This document shows, one piece after another, positions 17,853 to 26,254 of a DNA stretch of 64,000 bases (position 1 is the stretch's first letter; each line of letters opens with the position of its first letter). The notes under the pieces are model-generated. The model was not told the DNA's origin and did not search any database. It worked only from the letters and a program-made list of their open reading frames with translations. The stretch is from contig NZ_VSDO01000001.1 of assembly GCF_008084145.1 (NCBI RefSeq), forward strand, positions 1,564,840-1,628,839. The letters are read 5' to 3'. This DNA is from Paenibacillus faecis (GTDB taxonomy: Bacteria > Bacillota > Bacilli > Paenibacillales > Paenibacillaceae). Position numbers and translations under genes: made by a program.

Positions 17853-20300
17853 CTATAGACTTCGGCTGGAAATGCCCTTTTTAAGCATACTTTCTATTTT
17901 CCCGTATTGTTCTTCGGCATGAGCGAGCGATTTGGACTTCCGCTCAAGCTCCGCCGAGACCCGCCGGCTCCGGTTCTTGACATCATCGCAGGCCTTCTGG
18001 ACCTGCCGCACCTGGCTTTGCACGTTGGATTCGCTGTAAGCGCGGCCGACGCTGGAACTGACCCGCTCCGCTTCGCCGACCATCCGCGCCGTTTTGGCTT
18101 CAATGTCGGAATCCAGCGCTTTCAGCTTGGACTTAAGGTCGCTTAACCGGGCAAGATTGACCAGCAGAAGTCCATGGGAGACTTTGGCCAGCCCCTTGAC
18201 GACCTTGCCGGCGAACTTCTTGAAGGAGTCGGCCGACACCTTGCCGATCTGCCGGATGCCGTCCTTCGTCAGTTTACCCAGCCGCTTGACCCCGTCCTTG
18301 AATTCGGAGACTTTGACCTTCACCGCATCCTTCACGTAATTGAAGGCGGTTTTCACTTTGTCGCACAGGCTGTCCCAGGCCTTCTTCACCTGCTGAAGGG
18401 CCTGTTTGAAAGCCGCGACCAGCTTCTCCGCGAACCGCTTAACGACAAGGGTAATATGCTGGGCGAACCGGGATATGGCCTCTCCGGCTTGAACCGCCGT
18501 ATTTTTGATCGTCTCGGCCATGCTGCGGATTCCGGCCTTCAGCCGTTCCCAGCCCTCCTTCACCTTTTCGGCGAAGGCGGTAAAGGTGGCCGCGATGCGG
18601 GCCGCGATTTCCTTGCCTTTCTCGATGCCGTCCTTGATTTTGTTGACCAGGAACTCCCCGGTCTCCCGAACCTTGCGGACCGAGGCATCGATGAAGCGGC
18701 TCACGCCTTCCTTCGTAGCCGTGATGGCCGACTTCACGCCGGATTTGAACTCATCCCACTTCTTGGCCAGCTTATCCCGGGTATCCCCGATAAAGGTCGA
18801 GACTTTATCCACCGCGCTGTTCCAGGCGTCCCGGACCGCGTTGATGGCGTGCTTCGTGCCTTCCACCAGGCTGTTGCAAAAGCTGGTTACGCTCTGCACC
18901 ACTTTATCCTTGAATTGCATAATGGCTTCGCCGGCCCCGATGACCGTGTTCTTGACCTTTTCGCCCATCTCCTTAATCCCGGTAACCAAGCGGTCCCATC
19001 CGTCTTTGATCTTATCCACAAACCCGGAGATGGCCGCGCTGATTTGCCGGGCGGTCGTCGAAATTTTCACCGCGATGTTGGACAAGAATTCCGTAAGTTT
19101 ATCAACGACGATATTTTTCAATATCCCGCCGATCTCGGTCGCCAAATCATGCAGATAGCTGAAATTTTGCGCATTGATCGCCGCATATTTCATGAAGTCA
19201 TCCATGTAGTATTGCGGAAACACTTGGGCAGCGAAGGAGGTGACCACGAGTCCCATAAAATCCTTTGCACCGTCCGCGGCATTCTCGATCAGATAATTTC
19301 CCACATAAGGAAGCACTTTTTTGATGCTTTCCTTGGTATGTTCGGCGCTCTCCTTGGGGAACCCTTCCTCCCCGCTCTCGAGCAAGGCAAGCAGCCCGTC
19401 AACCGCGTAGCTGCGGTCGGGCTCCTTCATATTGGCGTTCAGGTAAATGGTCAGGTCGTTGATCAGGGTAGAGATCGCGCCGCGTTCCGCCGGGCCGCGC
19501 AGTTGGCCGTTTTCGTCCAGCACGATATTCGGCTTGTGATTATTCAGGAAATCGCGCTGCTCTTCCGTATCGATGTAGAAGATCTTGTCGGATTCCGCAA
19601 TCGGATTGAGCAGGACATTGACATAGTCCGCCTCCGCGGAAATGGACGTGATTTTGTGCCGGTTCGCCGCGATCTCATCCTTGTACTTCTCCAGGAACTC
19701 CTTCGAGAATCCCTGCCCGTCTAACGATACGGCCCGGTCCACCTTATCGGACAGAATCGCCACATACTGCGTCTTGTTTCCGCCTTTGGAGTGGCCCGTC
19801 ACGGTAATGTTGTTGTAAGGCAGGCTGTTGATGTAGTCCAGGGCGGCTTTTTGCATCTCCGTGTCGGACAAATAACCGCCCGTTCCGTTGTCATGCCATT
19901 CGTAGTCGCCGGACGTCCCCCGGAACACGACGGTCGCATTGCCTTGGGGATCGACAAACGTGGCGGAACGGTTGCCCGTCTCCAGAATTCTTCCGTCACT
20001 GCCGCGGACGGGGTTGCCTTTTGTATCGTACGTCGTGCCGACGACGCCGTGCTTGAGCTTCAACGACGTTAATTCCTTGTCTTTTTCGATCGCCTTCAGA
20101 ATCGTTTCCCATTCGCCCCGGCTCATCTGTCCGGGATAGGCTTCTTTGCCGTCCTTGATCGTTCTGCTCTTGTCCAGACCACCGCCGTGCAGAAGCGAGT
20201 CCACGATATCCCCGACGCTTCGGTTGTTCTTGTTGGCCACATCGTTTAAGTAAATCAGATTATCCAGCAAAATCAGCTGGCTTTCGGACAATTCAGCCAT
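17853..20300 (-). CDS. putative type VII-secreted lipase toxin in reversed domain order (N-terminal Mbeg1-like hydrolase, C-terminal helical targeting region)
   Basis: The 815-residue protein has no signal peptide. Residues about 1-285 form an alpha/beta hydrolase domain of the Mbeg1/DUF2974 kind: strand ATVVFRGTSG, nucleophile elbow TGHSKGGN (Ser171), acidic block SAEADYVN (Asp225) and a later NHKPN histidine (His255), a plausible Ser-Asp-His triad. Residues about 395-715 are long amphipathic Lys/Ala-rich helices with an internal duplication (430-500 and 579-649). Residues about 715-805 form a charged coiled coil. This order (catalytic first, helical last) is that of the Staphylococcus aureus type VII lipase toxin TslA. 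It is the last gene of a four-gene operon and overlaps the lipoprotein gene by 8 bp. Substrate and secretion are inferred. Confidence 0.7.
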   Translation of the reverse strand: MAELSESQLILLDNLIYLNDVANKNNRSVGDIVDSLLHGGGLDKSRTIKDGKEAYPGQMSRGEWETILKAIEKDKELTSLKLKHGVVGTTYDTKGNPVRGSDGRILETGNRSATFVDPQGNATVVFRGTSGDYEWHDNGTGGYLSDTEMQKAALDYINSLPYNNITVTGHSKGGNKTQYVAILSDKVDRAVSLDGQGFSKEFLEKYKDEIAANRHKITSISAEADYVNVLLNPIAESDKIFYIDTEEQRDFLNNHKPNIVLDENGQLRGPAERGAISTLINDLTIYLNANMKEPDRSYAVDGLLALLESGEEGFPKESAEHTKESIKKVLPYVGNYLIENAADGAKDFMGLVVTSFAAQVFPQYYMDDFMKYAAINAQNFSYLHDLATEIGGILKNIVVDKLTEFLSNIAVKISTTARQISAAISGFVDKIKDGWDRLVTGIKEMGEKVKNTVIGAGEAIMQFKDKVVQSVTSFCNSLVEGTKHAINAVRDAWNSAVDKVSTFIGDTRDKLAKKWDEFKSGVKSAITATKEGVSRFIDASVRKVRETGEFLVNKIKDGIEKGKEIAARIAATFTAFAEKVKEGWERLKAGIRSMAETIKNTAVQAGEAISRFAQHITLVVKRFAEKLVAAFKQALQQVKKAWDSLCDKVKTAFNYVKDAVKVKVSEFKDGVKRLGKLTKDGIRQIGKVSADSFKKFAGKVVKGLAKVSHGLLLVNLARLSDLKSKLKALDSDIEAKTARMVGEAERVSSSVGRAYSESNVQSQVRQVQKACDDVKNRSRRVSAELERKSKSLAHAEEQYGKIESMLKKGISSRSL

Positions 20301-21045
20301 CGATCTCGACCTCCTTTCCGTTCTGTCTGATCTTCAGCTCGGGCGTAACCATGACGGACTTGTAGTCGCCTACGAAATACTCGCTCTCATCCGCGGCGTT
20401 GAGGGCCTGCAAATCGATGTTCTCGTATTTGTCGTTTCGTACCACGAAGAGCTGGACGAAGCCGACCAGCTTCTTCTCGCGCATCTTTTGGGCCAGCTTG
20501 ATCAGGCTCCCCTCGACATCGGCCTCTTTCACGGCATCCTCTTTCACAAAAACGACGGTGTCCGAGGAAACGGTCTCACCCGGCGCATAGATTTCTTCGA
20601 TGTTCGTGTCCTTGTTCAGCCGATCCGGCAATACGCCCTCGCCGAAGTCGGTATACAGCTTGAAGGTGCTGTAGGACTCCCCAACCAGGCCGGACATGAC
20701 CGCTTCATATTCGGGCTTGATATATTTGCCAAAATAGCCGTCGCTAATTTGATAGGAACCGTCTTTCATCTGCGTGCCCCAAACTTCGAATGCGTCGCTC
20801 TGGCTTCCCTTTTTGGGATAGGCCGTCAAATTGTCGTAACTGTAAGCAAATCCGCTCAGCGTAAGGTTTACAGGGACGAACTCCTCCCCGTATTTTTGCT
20901 GCAAATGAGACAGCATCCGCTCCTTGATCGCTTCCGGATCCCTGTTCCGGTTGGTCTGCGCTTCACTTTTCATACACCCGCTCACTCCCAAAGAAAATAT
21001 GATGGTCAACAAAAGCAGTACGGTTCGCATCGCCAGGCGATTCAA
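20293..21045 (-). CDS. surface lipoprotein, candidate immunity protein of the lipase operon
   Basis: The 250-residue protein has a lipoprotein signal (LLLLTIIFSLGVSGC, lipid-anchored Cys at residue 24). The remainder is a charged, mixed alpha/beta domain without recognised motifs. The start is TTG at 21045, placed 8 bases after AGGAGG. It overlaps the toxin gene start by 8 bp, suggesting coupled translation. In the TslA system an extracytoplasmic lipoprotein gives immunity, so the same job is inferred here from position and anchoring; there is no sequence evidence beyond that. An alternative is a non-immunity chaperone or receptor. Confidence 0.72.
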   Translation of the reverse strand: MNRLAMRTVLLLLTIIFSLGVSGCMKSEAQTNRNRDPEAIKERMLSHLQQKYGEEFVPVNLTLSGFAYSYDNLTAYPKKGSQSDAFEVWGTQMKDGSYQISDGYFGKYIKPEYEAVMSGLVGESYSTFKLYTDFGEGVLPDRLNKDTNIEEIYAPGETVSSDTVVFVKEDAVKEADVEGSLIKLAQKMREKKLVGFVQLFVVRNDKYENIDLQALNAADESEYFVGDYKSVMVTPELKIRQNGKEVEIDG

Positions 21046-21105
21046 TAGACAGACCTCCTATGTAATTCCGGTGAACCCCGGGTTCATTCCGGAACGATTT
21101 CTCGT

Positions 21106-22278
21106 TTACCATTCCAGCGTAAAATCAGGCATCTGGAGCAGACGCTCCAAATGGCTTGCGATCGCCTGGTCCAGACAAGCTTCCAGTTTGGTCTGCTCCC
21201 CGTCCAGCAGTTCATGGATCCGGTCATAGAATCCGGCCATCCAAGGCTCCACATCAAACGGTTCCCGATCCAGCGAAAAGAGGGCGATGCCCATAAAAAT
21301 CGTCTGCACGCTGTCATACGTCCGCTCCACGAACGCGCTCGCACGGGCCGCATGCTCCCCGGCAATTTCCGGCACTCGGGCATGATAGTCTTCGTCGCCG
21401 ACCTTGGCGAGTTCCCGGACCATCGCTTCGCGGTTGGCCGTCAACACTTTGCCGGCATACCGTATCGTCTCGTCGACCGAACGGAGAATCCCTTCCCGGT
21501 TCAATGAACCGATTTGCAAATAAACGGAATATACGCCCAGGTCGGCCAGCAAAGCCTCTTCTTCCTCAGGCCCGGGAAAAAAGAGACCCCAAATTTCCGG
21601 TTCCACCGTGTCGGCCCGCTGATAGAACCAACTGACGAACCTGGAAAATTCGCTCTGTTCGGCGATTACCGGGTTTCCCGCGGGGTCGAACTCCAGCTTC
21701 CGGTAATAAAACGCCTCGTCCTCTTCCTTCAACTCCCCTTGCTGCTTCACAAACACGACCTTTTCCGTATAAGCTCCGACCGGGTCGTCTTCCCCGACAT
21801 AATTGACCGCCCTTCCGGGCAGCTCTTCCTCGCCGGGCGCTCCAAATACAACCGCTCCCGCACCGAGCAGCGCGGCCAGTTCCGCGGCGCGCCAGCCCCC
21901 TTGCCCGAGTCCCGTAAAGCTCAAGGTTCCTTTGGTCTCGGCGATGGGCCGCAGCGCCGCCATAAATTCATCCATGGTATATGTATGGGAGAAAGGCGTT
22001 TCCGCGGGTTCCTGCATAACCACAACCCCATGGTTATGTTCCCTGTGCACAAAAAAATAACGGTCCGGGCGCTCTCCATCCCCCTCCCGCCGGTCCCATT
22101 CCCAGTCGACCAGGTTCGCCGACCTTCCGATCTGCTGCGCCAAATCCCCCTGGCCGATCCCCGCAAGCTTCGCCTCCAGCCCGGCGGCCAATTCCAGGAC
22201 GCCTCCGGATTGCTGCGCGGGCAGGAGCCCGGTTTGGGCCAACTCACACAGCAATATATAGTCTTTTACGCTCAACAT
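21106..22278 (-). CDS. Mbeg1-like hydrolase-fold protein lacking the nucleophile (pseudo-hydrolase)
   Basis: The 390-residue protein resembles the N-terminal domain of the toxin in its layout: start LSVKDYILLCELAQ beside LSESQLILLDNL, elbow FTGLGQGGWRAAEL beside VTGHSKGGNKTQYV, and acidic block VNYVGEDDPVG beside ISAEADYVNVL. At the elbow the catalytic Ser is replaced by Gly (residue 125), so it should not hydrolyse esters by that route. The C-terminal about 150 residues are helical and acidic. ATG at 22278 is preferred over the upstream in-frame TTG because GGGGAGAG lies 8 bases before it. Possible roles are a binding partner, a chaperone or a decoy for the toxin. The resemblance is by eye. 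Confidence 0.6.
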   Translation of the reverse strand: MLSVKDYILLCELAQTGLLPAQQSGGVLELAAGLEAKLAGIGQGDLAQQIGRSANLVDWEWDRREGDGERPDRYFFVHREHNHGVVVMQEPAETPFSHTYTMDEFMAALRPIAETKGTLSFTGLGQGGWRAAELAALLGAGAVVFGAPGEEELPGRAVNYVGEDDPVGAYTEKVVFVKQQGELKEEDEAFYYRKLEFDPAGNPVIAEQSEFSRFVSWFYQRADTVEPEIWGLFFPGPEEEEALLADLGVYSVYLQIGSLNREGILRSVDETIRYAGKVLTANREAMVRELAKVGDEDYHARVPEIAGEHAARASAFVERTYDSVQTIFMGIALFSLDREPFDVEPWMAGFYDRIHELLDGEQTKLEACLDQAIASHLERLLQMPDFTLEW

Positions 22279-22313
22279 CCCATTGTCTCTCCCCAATATA
22301 AAGATAAAATCGT

Positions 22314-22637
22314 CTATTTTTTGTTTTTCTGCTGTTTCAGCAGCTCTTCTTTGGCTTTTCTCTCCGCCTCCGCGCGGCGGCGGTCATCCGCGGCCTGCAC
22401 TTCCCGGGCGAGCCGGTCCAAACCGGTTTCCAGATCGCGGATTTCCGCGTACAGCAGCTCGATCTCGCTGCGCGTTTTGCCGAGGTAATCCTCCTTGAAC
22501 GCTTGGCCCGCTTTCCCTTTCCACCAGGAAGAGGTCTCGTGCACGGTGGAAACGAATTGCTTCTCCATTCGTTTGAGGTCCGCGTTTCCCTGTGACATTT
22601 TTCTCGCGACCGCGCGTATTTCACTTGATGAATACAC
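22314..22637 (-). CDS. WXG100-like small helical protein (type VII partner)
   Basis: The 107-residue protein is the first gene of the operon. It has a first helix, a turn containing Trp-Lys-Gly (residues 39-41, in SSWWKGKAG) and a second helix, then a Lys/Glu-rich charged tail. This size and the central WXG turn match the WXG100/ESAT-6 helical hairpin. The usual C-terminal YxxxD/E secretion motif is not seen. The start is GTG at 22637, 7 bases after GGAGG; the ATG further upstream lacks a ribosome site. It probably dimerises with, or escorts, the helical C-terminus of the toxin. No T7SS core (EssC-type ATPase) is in the window. Confidence 0.75.
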   Translation of the reverse strand: MYSSSEIRAVARKMSQGNADLKRMEKQFVSTVHETSSWWKGKAGQAFKEDYLGKTRSEIELLYAEIRDLETGLDRLAREVQAADDRRRAEAERKAKEELLKQQKNKK

Positions 22638-22706
22638 CCTGATTCCTCCATTGCAAAAAGGTTCATTTTGGAATAAATCACTTGCATGATTTACCAAACA
22701 TACTAC

Positions 22707-22735
22707 CTTATACCCCTTGAAATCTCCACTGCCAA
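22707..22735 (-). promoter_or_regulatory. sigma-A-type promoter of the type VII operon
   Basis: Minus strand -35 TTGGCA (22730-22735), 17-bp spacer, -10 TATAAG (22707-22712), about 70 bp upstream of the WXG100-like start. Confidence 0.68.
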
Positions 22736-22824
22736 CCGGACTGTTTCATGCAAAATATTCCTTTTGGCCTAGGCGTTATGTGGAAAAAGTCCTTGTCCCC
22801 GGACGCAAGTCTCACCCTCTCGGA

Positions 22825-22858
22825 AAAGAGAAAAAAGCGGCCTTTGTCCAAGGCCGCT
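22825..22858 (-). terminator. intrinsic terminator of the thiamine operon
   Basis: Minus strand stem AGCGGCCTT/AAGGCCGCT with a 5-nt loop, followed by TTTTTTCTCTTTT, 36 bp after the thiE stop. Confidence 0.9.
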
Positions 22859-22894
22859 GCTTCATCGCTGCAATCCGCTTTATATAAGGAAGAA

Positions 22895-23584
22895 TTATAA
22901 CGCCTCCCTGATCTTGGTCAAAAATCCCTTCACCCCCGTGCGGACTTCACCGGCCGGAACCCCGGTGACGGCCGAAATGACGGCGACGCCGTCCGCGCCG
23001 GCCCGGACCACGTCCCCGGCGCGGGCGGCGGTGATACCGCCGATCCCGACCATGGGGACGCCGATGCCGAGGGAGCGCAGCTCCGACAGCAGCCGGGTCC
23101 CCTGCACCGGCCGGGCATCGGCCTTGGACGCGGTCGGATAAATCGGGCCGATGCCCAGATAATCCGCGCCCTGCTCCACCGCGCGCCGCGCTTCCTCCGG
23201 CGTATGGGCGGATACGCCCAGCAGCCGGCGGCCGCCGATCCGCGCGCGGACCTCCCCGGCGCTTTCATCCTCCTGCCCGATGTGCACCCCGTCGGCTCCG
23301 ATCCGCAGAGCCAGGTCCACATCGTCATTGACGATGAAAGGCACGCCTTTCCGGCGGCAGGCGTCCTGCAGCCGGAGGGCCAGGGCGAACCGGGCCTCGC
23401 CGGTGAGCGCGCCGGGGCCCTTTTCCCGAAACTGTACAAGCGTGACCCCTCCGGCCAACGCTTCCTCCACGATGTGCAGGGGATCCGCCCCGCGGCAGTT
23501 CGGACTGCCGACGACCAGGTACATGCGCAGCAGTTCGCGCACACGCTCCGGCTGTATCCGCAGTCCGGCCGCCGCGCCGGTCAT
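22895..23584 (-). CDS. thiE: thiamine-phosphate synthase
   Basis: The 229-residue protein is a TIM-barrel enzyme coupling HMP-pyrophosphate with HET-phosphate to give thiamine phosphate. Diagnostic blocks are VQFREKGPG, PFIVNDDVDLAL, GVHIGQED and YLGIGPIYPTASK, then GIGGI near the phosphate site. The ATG at 23584 overlaps the thiD stop (ATGA); the longer frame upstream is inside thiD. Last gene of the tenA-thiM-thiD-thiE operon. Confidence 0.96.
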   Translation of the reverse strand: MTGAAAGLRIQPERVRELLRMYLVVGSPNCRGADPLHIVEEALAGGVTLVQFREKGPGALTGEARFALALRLQDACRRKGVPFIVNDDVDLALRIGADGVHIGQEDESAGEVRARIGGRRLLGVSAHTPEEARRAVEQGADYLGIGPIYPTASKADARPVQGTRLLSELRSLGIGVPMVGIGGITAARAGDVVRAGADGVAVISAVTGVPAGEVRTGVKGFLTKIREAL

Positions 23585-24477
23585 AGCGGCACCTCCTGGC
23601 GCCGGCGGTATGCCCAGTGGTTGGTCGGGCCGTGACCCCGCCCGAGCTCCAGGCTGTCCTCGATCGCCGCCTGAATAAACGCCCGGGCCGTACGCACGGC
23701 TTCCTGCAGCGCGGCCCCCTTCGCCAGGGCGGCCGTCAGTGCCGCGGAAAACGTGCATCCCGTGCCATGGGTATGCACCGTCTGAACCCGGAGGCCGGCC
23801 AATTCGGTAAAATGGCTCCCGTCATACACCAGATCGACCACCTCTACGCCCGCCTGGGAGGAAGGCCATGACTTGCCGCTTACGCTTACGTTTTCGCTTT
23901 CGCTTACGCGGGTGTTCCCCTCGTCGTGCCCTCCTTTGATCACGACGAGCTCCGGTCCCATGGCGCGAATCCGCTTGGCCGCTTCCCGCCGCTCCTGCAT
24001 CGTCCGGATCGGCAGCCCGGACAACACCTCCGCTTCCGGAAGATTCGGGGTCACGACCTGGGCGAGCGGAAGCAGTTCTTCGCGCAGGGCGGCGACCGCT
24101 TCCCGCCGCAGCAGCGTTTCCCCGCCCTTGGCGATCATCACGGGATCCACGACGACGCGCTTCCAGCCGAACCGGCGGATCTCCGCGGCGACCGCCCGGA
24201 TGATTTCCGCATCGAACAGCATCCCCGTCTTCAGCGCGTCCACGCCGAGATCCGAGCCGACCGCCCGGATTTGCTCGGCCGCCGCCGCCGGGGGCAGCGG
24301 GTAGACCCCGCTGACGCCGAGCGTGTTCTGCACCGTGATCGCCGTAATGGCCGACATCCCGTAAACGTCCAACTCCTGGAACGTTTTCAGGTCAGCCTGG
24401 ATGCCGGCGCCCCCGCCGCTGTCCGAGCCGGCGATCGTCAGCGCCTTGGGAATGCGGGGGAGGCCCTCCCTTTTCAT
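23581..24477 (-). CDS. thiD: hydroxymethylpyrimidine (phospho)kinase
   Basis: The 298-residue ribokinase-fold enzyme phosphorylates HMP to HMP-P and HMP-PP. Blocks: AGSDSGGGAGIQADLKT near the N-terminus, VVDPVMIAKGGETLL, VTPNLPEAE, and the anion-hole HGTGCTFSAAL near residue 245. Between KGGH and LVYDGSHF there is an extra Ser/Val/Glu-rich segment of about 20 residues (SESENVSVSG region) encoded by TTACGC/TTTCGC hexamers. The start (ATGG) overlaps the thiM end by 4 bp. Confidence 0.95.
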   Translation of the reverse strand: MKREGLPRIPKALTIAGSDSGGGAGIQADLKTFQELDVYGMSAITAITVQNTLGVSGVYPLPPAAAAEQIRAVGSDLGVDALKTGMLFDAEIIRAVAAEIRRFGWKRVVVDPVMIAKGGETLLRREAVAALREELLPLAQVVTPNLPEAEVLSGLPIRTMQERREAAKRIRAMGPELVVIKGGHDEGNTRVSESENVSVSGKSWPSSQAGVEVVDLVYDGSHFTELAGLRVQTVHTHGTGCTFSAALTAALAKGAALQEAVRTARAFIQAAIEDSLELGRGHGPTNHWAYRRRQEVPL

Positions 24478-25316
24478 GGCCGGCCTCCGGCGGACGCCGT
24501 CTCGATCTCGCGGACGGCGGCATAGCCTTTGAGCGAATGCGGATGCAGCTTCGCCAGCTCATCCAGGAAGGCGGTCTGGAAGCTGCCCGGTCCGAGGGAG
24601 GCCGTCCGTTCGGCGGCCCGGGCGGCCGCCGTGCCGTAGAAGGCCAGCCCCGCCGTACCGGCCAGCATCAAGTCCTTCTCGACCGCCGCAAACGCGCCCA
24701 GCACCGACGTCAGCAGGCAGCCCGTGCCGGTCACCTGCGTCATCAGCGCGTCCCCGCCGCTGATGATCCGGCACGCGCTTCCGTCGGTGATCACATCCAC
24801 CCGGCCCGTGATGGCCACCACGGTCCCCAGGGCGTTGGCCGCCCGCACCGCCAGGGGCACATTGTCCTGGCTCTCGCTCTCCACGGCGTCCACTCCCTTG
24901 ATCTCGCGGGCCTCGCCGATCAGGTTGGCGATTTCCGACGCGTTCCCCCGCACCAGCGAGACGTTCACCTCGCTCAAAATGCGCCGTGCCGTTTCCGTCC
25001 GGAACTTCGTCGCCCCTACGGCGACAGGGTCGAACATCACCGGCACGCCATGCTCGTTCGCGGACTGTCCCGCCAGGATCATGGCGTCGACCAGCCCCGC
25101 GTTCAGCGTGCCGATATTCAGCACCAGCGCGTCGGCGATTTTGGCCATCTCCGCCACTTCTTCAGCGGCGCTGGACATCACGGGCGACGCGCCGATCGCG
25201 TATAGTCCGTTCGCCGTAAAGTTGGTCACGACTTCGTTGGTCATGTTGTGCACGAGCGGCTTTCTTTTTTGCAAACGGGTCAGAACATCCGACAATTCTT
25301 TTTCCAGCAAACGCAT
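24474..25316 (-). CDS. thiM: hydroxyethylthiazole kinase
   Basis: The 280-residue ribokinase-fold enzyme phosphorylates thiazole alcohol (HET) in the thiamine salvage path. Blocks: HNMTNEVVTNFTANGL and PVMSSAAEEV near the N-terminus, DPVAVGAT, RGNASEI and the anion hole GTGCLLTSVLGAF. The ATG at 25316 has AGGTGG 6 bases upstream; a nearer ATG two codons earlier sits too close to that site. It is preceded by tenA (72 bp) and overlaps thiD by 4 bp. Confidence 0.94.
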   Translation of the reverse strand: MRLLEKELSDVLTRLQKRKPLVHNMTNEVVTNFTANGLYAIGASPVMSSAAEEVAEMAKIADALVLNIGTLNAGLVDAMILAGQSANEHGVPVMFDPVAVGATKFRTETARRILSEVNVSLVRGNASEIANLIGEAREIKGVDAVESESQDNVPLAVRAANALGTVVAITGRVDVITDGSACRIISGGDALMTQVTGTGCLLTSVLGAFAAVEKDLMLAGTAGLAFYGTAAARAAERTASLGPGSFQTAFLDELAKLHPHSLKGYAAVREIETASAGGRP

Positions 25317-25388
25317 CGTCATCCACCTTTCTGTTCCTCGAATCTCATGTTTCGTCGTATCGAACCGCACGCCGGGTTTGGCTATCGC

Positions 25389-26075
25389 CTACACGACCGC
25401 GGCCTTCGGCGGCACCGGCCACTCCTCCACTTTGAAGGCCATATCCCAGAACAAATACTCCAACTGGCAGCTGTAGATAAAATGCTCCTTCATCCGCGCG
25501 CGCTCCGCCTGATTGGACGTCTCCCCCCAGGCATCGACCCGCGAGCGCATCAGCTCCGTCGCCTCGCCGGCCATGCCGCCGTAGAAACGAATCCATTCCC
25601 CGAACGGATGGGATGGATCGGGCATCACTTCCTCCATCAGCCGCCGTCCGATTTCCAGATAGGTCCACGGGCAAGGCAGCAGCGCCGCCATGATTTCGCC
25701 CAGGCTGCCTTGATGGGCAACCGCCAGCATGTGCTTGACATAATGGTCCGCCGACGGGGCCAGAGGGAACCCTTGAACATCCTCGAACTTGACGCCGGCC
25801 ACCGCGCAAAAATTACGATGCGGATGGACTTCGCTGTGCAGAATAAAAGAAATCTGCTCATGAAACATCGCGATCTCCTCTCTGTCGGCACACTTGGAAA
25901 TCGCCATGCCGTACACCCGCATGTAGGCGTTCAAATATTCATAATCCTGCTTCACGTAATGAATCAGCTGTTCTCTGCCGAGCTTTCCTTCCGCGATTCC
26001 TCTGACAAAGGGATGCGCAAATATCGCTTCGAACAAATGGTCCGCCTCCCGGCGAAGCTCCTCGGTAAACCGCAT
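25389..26075 (-). CDS. tenA: aminopyrimidine aminohydrolase / thiaminase II
   Basis: The 228-residue all-helical TenA fold has the residues of the family: Asp in YVKQDYEYLNAY, the Cys-containing CPWTYLEIG block (nucleophile Cys near residue 136) and the C-terminal EYLFWDMAF with its Glu. It salvages aminopyrimidine from degraded thiamine. The ATG at 26075 is preceded by GGGAGGTGG; the frame's longer N-terminal extension reads through the riboswitch terminator and is not coding. First gene of the operon. Confidence 0.93.
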   Translation of the reverse strand: MRFTEELRREADHLFEAIFAHPFVRGIAEGKLGREQLIHYVKQDYEYLNAYMRVYGMAISKCADREEIAMFHEQISFILHSEVHPHRNFCAVAGVKFEDVQGFPLAPSADHYVKHMLAVAHQGSLGEIMAALLPCPWTYLEIGRRLMEEVMPDPSHPFGEWIRFYGGMAGEATELMRSRVDAWGETSNQAERARMKEHFIYSCQLEYLFWDMAFKVEEWPVPPKAAVV

Positions 26076-26154
26076 TCCTTTCCACCTCCCGATAATGTTG
26101 AAATGAAGACGGAAGTCCCGGGAGAGCTTCGCCCGTCCACTTGTTTCCGGGACA

Positions 26155-26186
26155 CCAAAAAAGCCGCCCCGGAAACGGAGCGGCTT
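26155..26186 (-). terminator. riboswitch-linked intrinsic terminator
   Basis: Minus strand hairpin AAGCCGCTCC/GGGGCGGCTT followed by TTTTTT, between the TPP aptamer and tenA. It is the likely off-state of the expression platform. Confidence 0.88.
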
Positions 26187-26254
26187 CATTCTAAAAAGCG
26201 TACACCCTACACAAAACCATGTATAACGGTGCGTGATCGCCTTTCATATGACCG

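Noticed and set aside
18174-19724. 516-residue plus-strand frame opposite the toxin gene
   Set aside because: Shadow of the Lys/Ala-rich helical region; no ribosome site or motif.
21514-22488. 324-residue plus-strand frame opposite the pseudo-hydrolase and WXG100-like genes
   Set aside because: No ribosome site; the opposite strand carries the better-supported operon.
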